Shown: positions 27,382 to 32,211 of the stretch, piece after piece
How positions within the stretch are numbered: position 1 is the first letter of the stretch
Layout of the letters: each line of letters starts with the position of its first letter
Source of the DNA: Prochlorococcus sp. AG-347-N23
GTDB taxonomy: Bacteria > Cyanobacteriota > Cyanobacteriia > PCC-6307 > Cyanobiaceae
NCBI GenBank assembly: GCA_003281125.1
Contig: QCCW01000009.1
Location: 1-32,211, forward strand
Reading direction: 5' to 3'
DNA: 32,211 bases
The notes under the pieces: generated by a model
Database searches by the model: none
Told to the model about the DNA's origin: nothing
What the model saw: only the letters and a program-made list of their open reading frames with translations
Translations under genes and position numbers: made by a program

Positions 27382-28293
27382 TTAATTTTTTGGGTTTTTT
27401 TGAGATAAATCTCCTTTCCAATCAAGTTTTTTTATTAAAGTATTGTAATAGCTAGTACTCTTTTTAAACCTTATTATTTTGCAGGGTGAGCCCCCTTTTT
27501 TGATCTCACAATAATATGTTTCCTTAATGGTCATACACTTTGAACCATCTCTCCATAATTTAATTTCTCCTTTACTTTTTTTTACTGGTTTAATGATTAT
27601 TTTACTGGTATTAGGTATAACTATTGGTCTACTAGCTAAACTCATTGGGCATATAGGGTTAATTATCATTGCATCCAAACTAGGATGTACTATGGGACCG
27701 CCTGCAGCCATTGAGTATGCTGTTGAACCAGTAGATGTAGATATAATCAATCCATCACCTTTATATTCATTCACCCTCTCTTTATCTATTTCAATTTGTA
27801 TTTGGTTGGTAGGTGAAATATCTTCTTCAACTGATTTAAAATAAAAATCATTTAAGGCGTCGTAGCTTTTTATTATTTTTTTCTCTGGACTTGACCTGGC
27901 AATACAAACACTACAATTTAATCTATTACGAAAGTCAATTATATATTCATCGTTTTCAAGGATTTCAATAAAAGATTTATCAAATAAAAATTCTTTCTCT
28001 TGAGTAAGAAACCCCAAATTACCTCCAATATTAATGCTCAATAAAGGAATATCATAATCAGCTAATGCATTTGCACATTTCAGAAAGGTTCCATCCCCAC
28101 CAAGCACTATTCCGATGTCTGGTAATGATTCTGAATTACCAAGATATTTTTGAATTTCATCTTTATGAAAATCGCTTTCAATCCTGTTTGATTTAATATT
28201 CTTAACTTTGAGAACTTCTTCACAGAATTTTGAAGCCTCTAAAGCTTCAGAGCTATCTGAACGATATACAATGAGCACTAATGAAAGTTGCAT
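27382..28293 (-). CDS. nadK: NAD kinase
   Basis: The 303-residue enzyme phosphorylates NAD to NADP. It shows the kinase motif GGDGT at 65-69, GNLGFLTQ near 91-98, and the nucleotide-binding [17 protein letters not shown] starting at 188. The length is normal. Cyanobacteria usually have two NAD kinase genes; this is one of them, and the paralogue is outside the window. It starts nine bases after ndhE on the same strand, so it is probably expressed with NDH-1 subunits, and the CYTH gene follows without a gap. Confidence 0.94.
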   Translation of the reverse strand: MQLSLVLIVYRSDSSEALEASKFCEEVLKVKNIKSNRIESDFHKDEIQKYLGNSESLPDIGIVLGGDGTFLKCANALADYDIPLLSINIGGNLGFLTQEKEFLFDKSFIEILENDEYIIDFRNRLNCSVCIARSSPEKKIIKSYDALNDFYFKSVEEDISPTNQIQIEIDKERVNEYKGDGLIISTSTGSTAYSMAAGGPIVHPSLDAMIINPICPMSLASRPIVIPNTSKIIIKPVKKSKGEIKLWRDGSKCMTIKETYYCEIKKGGSPCKIIRFKKSTSYYNTLIKKLDWKGDLSQKNPKN

Positions 28294-28302
28294 TTAATGC
28301 TT

Positions 28303-28623
28303 TTACCATTTTAATAAATTAAAACTTTCCATATCTACAGTCACCCTGTTCCTGTAAAGAGATAACAATATAGCTAATCCAACCGCTGCTTCTGCGGCTG
28401 CAACAGTAATTACAAAAATTGTAAAAACTTGCCCTTGAATTAAATTATTATCAATATAGGAAGAGAAAGCCATCAAGTTTATATTTACAGCATTGAGCAT
28501 TAATTCAATGCTCATAAGAACTCTGACTGCATTTCTGCTATTTAATAAGCCCCAAATACCAATGCAAAATAGTGCTGAAGATACTAATAAAAAAGCTTGA
28601 AGAGGAATTGATTCTAAATTCAT
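28303..28623 (-). CDS. ndhE: NDH-1 subunit 4L (NuoK-like)
   Basis: The 106-residue protein has three hydrophobic helices and the conserved NuoK features: [20 protein letters not shown] near 24-44, including the buried glutamate in SIELMLN, and a second one in [12 protein letters not shown]. These glutamates are part of the proton path in complex I. It is separated from ndhG by 18 bases and from nadK by nine. Confidence 0.95.
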   Translation of the reverse strand: MNLESIPLQAFLLVSSALFCIGIWGLLNSRNAVRVLMSIELMLNAVNINLMAFSSYIDNNLIQGQVFTIFVITVAAAEAAVGLAILLSLYRNRVTVDMESFNLLKW

Positions 28624-28641
28624 AATAAGAAAGTTGAAAGG

Positions 28642-29241
28642 TTAATTTTTATTTGTAAGTAATGGTTCTGATGATTTTTCAATCAACTCTTGATCTACAG
28701 GCAATCCTGTCGAGATATCTTTGCTCATTACATCTCTTCTGGCTAAAACAATAGCCCCAATCATTGCCATTAAAAGTAAAACTGAAGCTACTTCAAATGG
28801 GAGTAAATAATCACTAAATAAATGCTCACCAATCCTAATAGTTGATTCTTCTCCAATAGAGTTTTCGGGACTTGATAGGCTCCATACATTGGTCAAGTCA
28901 ACTCTTATTAAGAGGCTTAAAAGGGTTAAACATATCGATGTTGATATAATTCTTCTCGATTTAATGTCATTAATAGGTTTTAAATCTTCTTTTTTATTGA
29001 CTAGCATTATTGCAAAAATTATTAATACATTCACTGCACCCACGTAAACTAAAACTTGTGCTGCAGCAACAAAACTTGCATTTAAAAGAAGATATAATCC
29101 TGCCACACTCATGAAAACTCCCCCAAGAAGAAAAGCTGAATAAACAATACTTTCTAGCAATACAACGCCAAGTGCTCCAATAAGAACAACTAAAGATAGA
29201 ACTATAAAACAAATAAATTGTGTTGTTACTGCAATGGACAT
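28642..29241 (-). CDS. ndhG: NDH-1 subunit 6 (NuoJ-like)
   Basis: The 199-residue protein has five hydrophobic segments (about 8-28, 32-52, 58-78, 92-110 and 153-173). The stretch AAQVLVYVGAVNVLIIFAIML is the conserved NuoJ third helix, which carries the pi-bulge in complex I. The tail after LARRDVM is a hydrophilic extension of roughly 30 residues. It sits between ndhI and ndhE in the usual cyanobacterial ndhA-I-G-E order. Confidence 0.95.
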   Translation of the reverse strand: MSIAVTTQFICFIVLSLVVLIGALGVVLLESIVYSAFLLGGVFMSVAGLYLLLNASFVAAAQVLVYVGAVNVLIIFAIMLVNKKEDLKPINDIKSRRIISTSICLTLLSLLIRVDLTNVWSLSSPENSIGEESTIRIGEHLFSDYLLPFEVASVLLLMAMIGAIVLARRDVMSKDISTGLPVDQELIEKSSEPLLTNKN

Positions 29242-29254
29242 AAATTAATGGAAA

Positions 29255-29881
29255 TTAATTAATTTGATCAGAAACTTTATCTTTATTTTCATTGGATTCA
29301 GGCCTCAACCAATCATAGACTTCTTCAGGTAATTTACCAACTCTACTCTCCGAAGCTGGGATTTCATGAGGGTCCATTGCGCCTTTAGGCAGATAGGCAA
29401 GTTCTCTGAGAGGTTTAACTGACGGATCTGTTGTGACGTTTGTAGGTAGTCTACCAAGTGCAACATTATCGAAATTTAGATTGTGTCTATCGAAAGTAGC
29501 TAATTCATATTCTTCGGTCATTGATAAACAATTTGTTGGACAATATTCAACACAATTTCCGCAAAATATACAAACACCGAAATCTATTGAATAATTTCTA
29601 AGTTCCTTTTTCTTGGTTTCTTTATTCATTACCCAATCTACTACTGGAAGATTTATGGGACATACTCTTACACAAACTTCACAAGCAATACATTTATCGA
29701 ATTCATAATGTATCCTCCCTCTATATCTTTCAGAAGGTATTAATTTTTCATATGGATATTGAACAGTAACAGGTCTTCTTCGAAGATGATCAAAAGTTAC
29801 CGATATACCATTGTATAAATATTTCCCAGCATTAAATGCTTCCTTGATGTAGCTATTTATTTGTTGAAGGAAATTGTTCAT
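29255..29881 (-). CDS. ndhI: NDH-1 subunit I, two [4Fe-4S] clusters
   Basis: The 208-residue peripheral subunit carries two ferredoxin-like cluster motifs: C64, C67, C70 with C74, and C104, C107, C110 with C114. These form clusters N6a and N6b on the electron path to the quinone site. The N-terminus has an amphipathic helix and [19 protein letters not shown], as in other NdhI proteins; the C-terminal 60 residues are a cyanobacterial-type extension. A 69-base gap separates it from ndhA upstream, the largest within this ndh set. Confidence 0.96.
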   Translation of the reverse strand: MNNFLQQINSYIKEAFNAGKYLYNGISVTFDHLRRRPVTVQYPYEKLIPSERYRGRIHYEFDKCIACEVCVRVCPINLPVVDWVMNKETKKKELRNYSIDFGVCIFCGNCVEYCPTNCLSMTEEYELATFDRHNLNFDNVALGRLPTNVTTDPSVKPLRELAYLPKGAMDPHEIPASESRVGKLPEEVYDWLRPESNENKDKVSDQIN

Positions 29882-29950
29882 TCTGAAAAATTTACTTTGT
29901 TATTTTTATTTTAGTGGAATAATTTTTAATTTAAGTATATTTACTTAAAT

Positions 29951-31069
29951 TTAACCACCAAAGAATTGTGGAAAAGCAAGTTTTAATCCTGCAGTTATCA
30001 AAAGATTAGCAAGAGAAATCGGGAGAAGAAACTTCCATCCTAGATCTAAAAGTTGATCTATTCTTACTCTAGGAGTTGTCCATCGTAATAATATTGCAAT
30101 GAAAACTAAAAGATACGCTTTTAAAACAGTCATTACAATTCCTATTGATGCAGTGAAAACTTGTATAAAGGGTGCATTAATGGGCAAATTTAGAAACTTT
30201 GCTATTAATTCAACTGGAATAGGAAACCCCCATCCTCCCAAATAAAGAATTGATACCAATAATGCTGAAAGAATTAAATTAATGTAACTACCAAGGTAGA
30301 ACAATGCAAATTTCATCCCTGCATATTCAGTTTGATATCCTGCAACTAATTCTTCTTCAGCTTCAGGTAAGTCAAATGGAAGTCTCTCGCATTCTGCAAG
30401 AGCACAAATCCAAAAGACTATAAAACCAACTGGTTGCCGCCAAATATTCCAACTTAGGATTCCAGCACCACTTTGTTGGTTAACAATGTCAATAGTACTG
30501 AGAGAATTTGTCATTAGTACTATGGCTAGTACAGATAAAGCTAAAGGTATTTCGTAACTTATTGATTGAGCTGCTGCCCTTAATCCTCCTAATAGTGAAT
30601 ATTTATTGTTTGATGCATATCCGCTCATAAGAAGTCCAATTGGCTGGATACTGCTCAAAGCGATCCATAGGAAAATTCCAATGGCAACGTTACTTATTAA
30701 AAGATCTTGTCCAAAAGGAACAATTAACCAGGAGAGAATCACTGGGACAAGAACTAATATAGGTCCTGCAGTGAAGAGGATCCCATCCGCTTTAGCAGGG
30801 ATAATATCCTCTTTAACAAGTAACTTAAGACCATCTGCAATTGGTTGGAGGACGCCAAGCGCGCCCGCATATTCGGGACCTATTCTTTGTTGAGCAGCAG
30901 CAGATATTTTTCTTTCAAGCCAAACAGTTACTAATACACCTACCACTGCCGCTACTAAAACTAATAGCATAGGCAGTGGGAGCCAAATTATATGAGCAAT
31001 TTCACTAGAAAGCCCAAAACCTTTTAAGAATTCATTAAAACTATATTCAAGATCTAATCCGTATTCCAA
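29951..31069 (-). CDS. ndhA: NDH-1 subunit 1 (NuoH-like)
   Basis: The 372-residue membrane subunit joins the hydrophilic and membrane arms and helps form the plastoquinone site. Conserved stretches are [20 protein letters not shown] (50-69), the loop [20 protein letters not shown] near 226-245, and [18 protein letters not shown] near the end. The start is TTG at 31067-31069; the opening [19 protein letters not shown] agrees with the known marine picocyanobacterial protein. It is the first gene of the ndhA-I-G-E group and lies 75 bases downstream of the citrate synthase stop. Confidence 0.95.
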   Translation of the reverse strand: MEYGLDLEYSFNEFLKGFGLSSEIAHIIWLPLPMLLVLVAAVVGVLVTVWLERKISAAAQQRIGPEYAGALGVLQPIADGLKLLVKEDIIPAKADGILFTAGPILVLVPVILSWLIVPFGQDLLISNVAIGIFLWIALSSIQPIGLLMSGYASNNKYSLLGGLRAAAQSISYEIPLALSVLAIVLMTNSLSTIDIVNQQSGAGILSWNIWRQPVGFIVFWICALAECERLPFDLPEAEEELVAGYQTEYAGMKFALFYLGSYINLILSALLVSILYLGGWGFPIPVELIAKFLNLPINAPFIQVFTASIGIVMTVLKAYLLVFIAILLRWTTPRVRIDQLLDLGWKFLLPISLANLLITAGLKLAFPQFFGG

Positions 31070-31144
31070 AATTTTTAAGTTATTTACTTAATACATTAAC
31101 TCTTCACAAACAATATGTGTGTTTTTTATGAAAAGCTGCAAATA

Positions 31145-32211
31145 TTATTCTCTATTTTCTAGGCTTGTCCAATCTCTTGGCGCTGAACCAGTATAAATTT
31201 GCGATGGTCTAAAAATTCTATTAGCTCCAAGTTGTTCTCTCCAATGAGCTAACCAACCAGCAACTCTAGAAATGGCAAAAATTGGAGTAAATAAATCACG
31301 AGGAATACCAAGTTTTCTATAAACAAGACCAGAATAAAAGTCCACGTTAGGGAATATACCTTTAGGTCCAAGTCTTGGTATCGCCTCTGCTTCTAATGAT
31401 TTAGCAACTTCATACATTTCATCTGCTCCAAACCTGATAAAGAGCTCTTCTGCCAGTTTTTGAAGAATAATAGCTCTTGGATCTTTGACTTTGTATTCTC
31501 TATGACCGAAGCCCATTATCTTGCTTTTATTTTTTATTGCGTTATCCAAAAAAGAAGCTGCATTTTCTGGGGTTTTTATTTCCTCTAACATTGCAATTAC
31601 ATCCTCATTGGCTCCTCCATGGAGAGGGCCAGCCAAGGTACCTACTGCAGAGGCAATAACAGCATATGGGTCTGTAAGAGTGCTTGCAGTCACTCTAGCG
31701 CTAAATGTACTGGCGTTTAAACTATGTTCGGCATGTAGAATTAGACACCTATCAAAAACTTTTGCAGCTATGGGATCTTGTTCTTTTTCAGTCAGCATGT
31801 AGAGAAAATTTGATGAGTAAGTTAAATCATCTCGAGGTTGAATAGGGTCTTGTCCTTTCCTAATAAGTTGAAATGCAGCAATCATAGTTGGTATTTTTGC
31901 TATTAGTCTTATAACTGCGTTGTAGATGTAATTAGGATCATCTATTGCTCTACGTGAATAGAAAAGCCCTAAGGAAGCTGCACTTGATTGAAGAGCATCC
32001 ATAGGATGTCCTGTCGCAGGGAAACATTTCATCATATCTCGTACTCTAAAACTTAATCTGCGATGCATCTGAACTTCTTGTTCAAAATCTCTTAGTTGAA
32101 TAGCTGTAGGCAATTCACCCCAAATTAATAGGTAAGCAGTTTCTAGAAAACTACTTTTTTTGGATAGTTCCTCAATGGAGTAGCCTCTGTACAATAATTT
32201 ACCTTTGTTTC
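31145..32211 (-). CDS. gltA: Citrate synthase, 5' end outside the window
   Basis: Citrate synthase joins acetyl-CoA and oxaloacetate. Visible active-site elements are LHAEHSLNAST, the histidine of GPLHGGAN, the histidine of GFGHREYKVKDPRA and the aspartate of NVDFYSGL. The frame stays open to the window edge and encodes KGKLLYRGYSIEEL at the visible start, a conserved segment that lies about 25-30 residues inside complete proteins. The true start is therefore beyond 32211, and the in-frame TTG at 32192-32194 is not the start. The citrate synthase-ndhA neighbourhood is conserved in many cyanobacteria, from memory. Confidence 0.95.
   Translation of the reverse strand, partial: NKGKLLYRGYSIEELSKKSSFLETAYLLIWGELPTAIQLRDFEQEVQMHRRLSFRVRDMMKCFPATGHPMDALQSSAASLGLFYSRRAIDDPNYIYNAVIRLIAKIPTMIAAFQLIRKGQDPIQPRDDLTYSSNFLYMLTEKEQDPIAAKVFDRCLILHAEHSLNASTFSARVTASTLTDPYAVIASAVGTLAGPLHGGANEDVIAMLEEIKTPENAASFLDNAIKNKSKIMGFGHREYKVKDPRAIILQKLAEELFIRFGADEMYEVAKSLEAEAIPRLGPKGIFPNVDFYSGLVYRKLGIPRDLFTPIFAISRVAGWLAHWREQLGANRIFRPSQIYTGSAPRDWTSLENRE

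Noticed and set aside
27527..27844. Hydrophobic 105-codon open frame opposite nadK
   Set aside because: It looks like a membrane protein but lies wholly within conserved nadK sequence on the other strand, with no ribosome site or family resemblance.
31070..31144. CACA/TGTG repeat with a T run as a terminator between citrate synthase and ndhA
   Set aside because: The stem has only four base pairs, and the T run is on the plus strand, the wrong side for the minus-strand citrate synthase transcript.
32192..32194. TTG as the start of citrate synthase
   Set aside because: The frame continues open to the window edge and encodes KGKLL, part of the conserved N-terminal segment, so the true start lies outside.

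Overview
The window reads as a slice of core chromosome from a marine unicellular cyanobacterium, most probably a streamlined high-light type Prochlorococcus. The evidence is the strong AT bias, very short intergenic gaps, and an almost purely photosynthetic gene set: RpaA, RpaB, RbcR, a PedR-like regulator, Ycf3, Ycf34, phytoene synthase and plant-type phytoene desaturase, and seven NDH-1 subunits. I name the genus from protein resemblance recalled from memory, not from a database search. No tRNA, rRNA, CRISPR array, insertion sequence, phage gene or integration site was seen. No gene-free stretch exceeds about 130 bases.

Layout. 1-914: leader and rpaA (+). 918-4807: copA-tmk-holB (-), packed stop-to-start. 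4928-5449: ycf3 (+). 5456-6808: radA (-). 6917-11685: rpaB-plsX-fabH-fabD-plsC (+), which puts a light/redox response regulator ahead of enzymes that start fatty-acid and phospholipid synthesis. 11690-12601: ycf34-tsaB (-). 12616-14312: cca and an RRM protein (+). 14313-16653: crtP and crtB (-). 16744-17714: ndhM and a DUF3172-like membrane protein (+). 17722-18666: rbcR (-). 18749-25440: a probable zeta-carotene isomerase, ndhF, ndhD, scpA and a sugar nucleotidyltransferase (+). 25424-26314: metF (-). 26392-26670: PedR-like regulator (+). 26633-32211: a small hypothetical, a CYTH protein, nadK, ndhE-G-I-A and a 5'-truncated citrate synthase (-).

How the genes fit together. Phytoene synthase, phytoene desaturase and the likely Z-ISO supply early carotenoid synthesis. 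The desaturase is known to deliver electrons to plastoquinone, the pool that NDH-1 (encoded at three places here) also reduces. NAD kinase follows the NDH operon. Four transcription regulators tied to clock, light, redox and carbon lie within 27 kb.

This is mostly an ordinary core region and I do not see a clear new multi-gene system. The most interesting points are: (1) a roughly 130-residue N-terminal extension on PlsX with two 26-residue repeats, conserved in protein but not in codons; (2) an apparent one-base homopolymer frameshift at the start of scpA; (3) an unknown membrane protein translationally coupled to ndhM; (4) a gene annotated by family as NnrU that looks like Z-ISO, close to crtB/crtP; and (5) seven convergent gene pairs with between 7 bases of gap and 38 bases of overlap.
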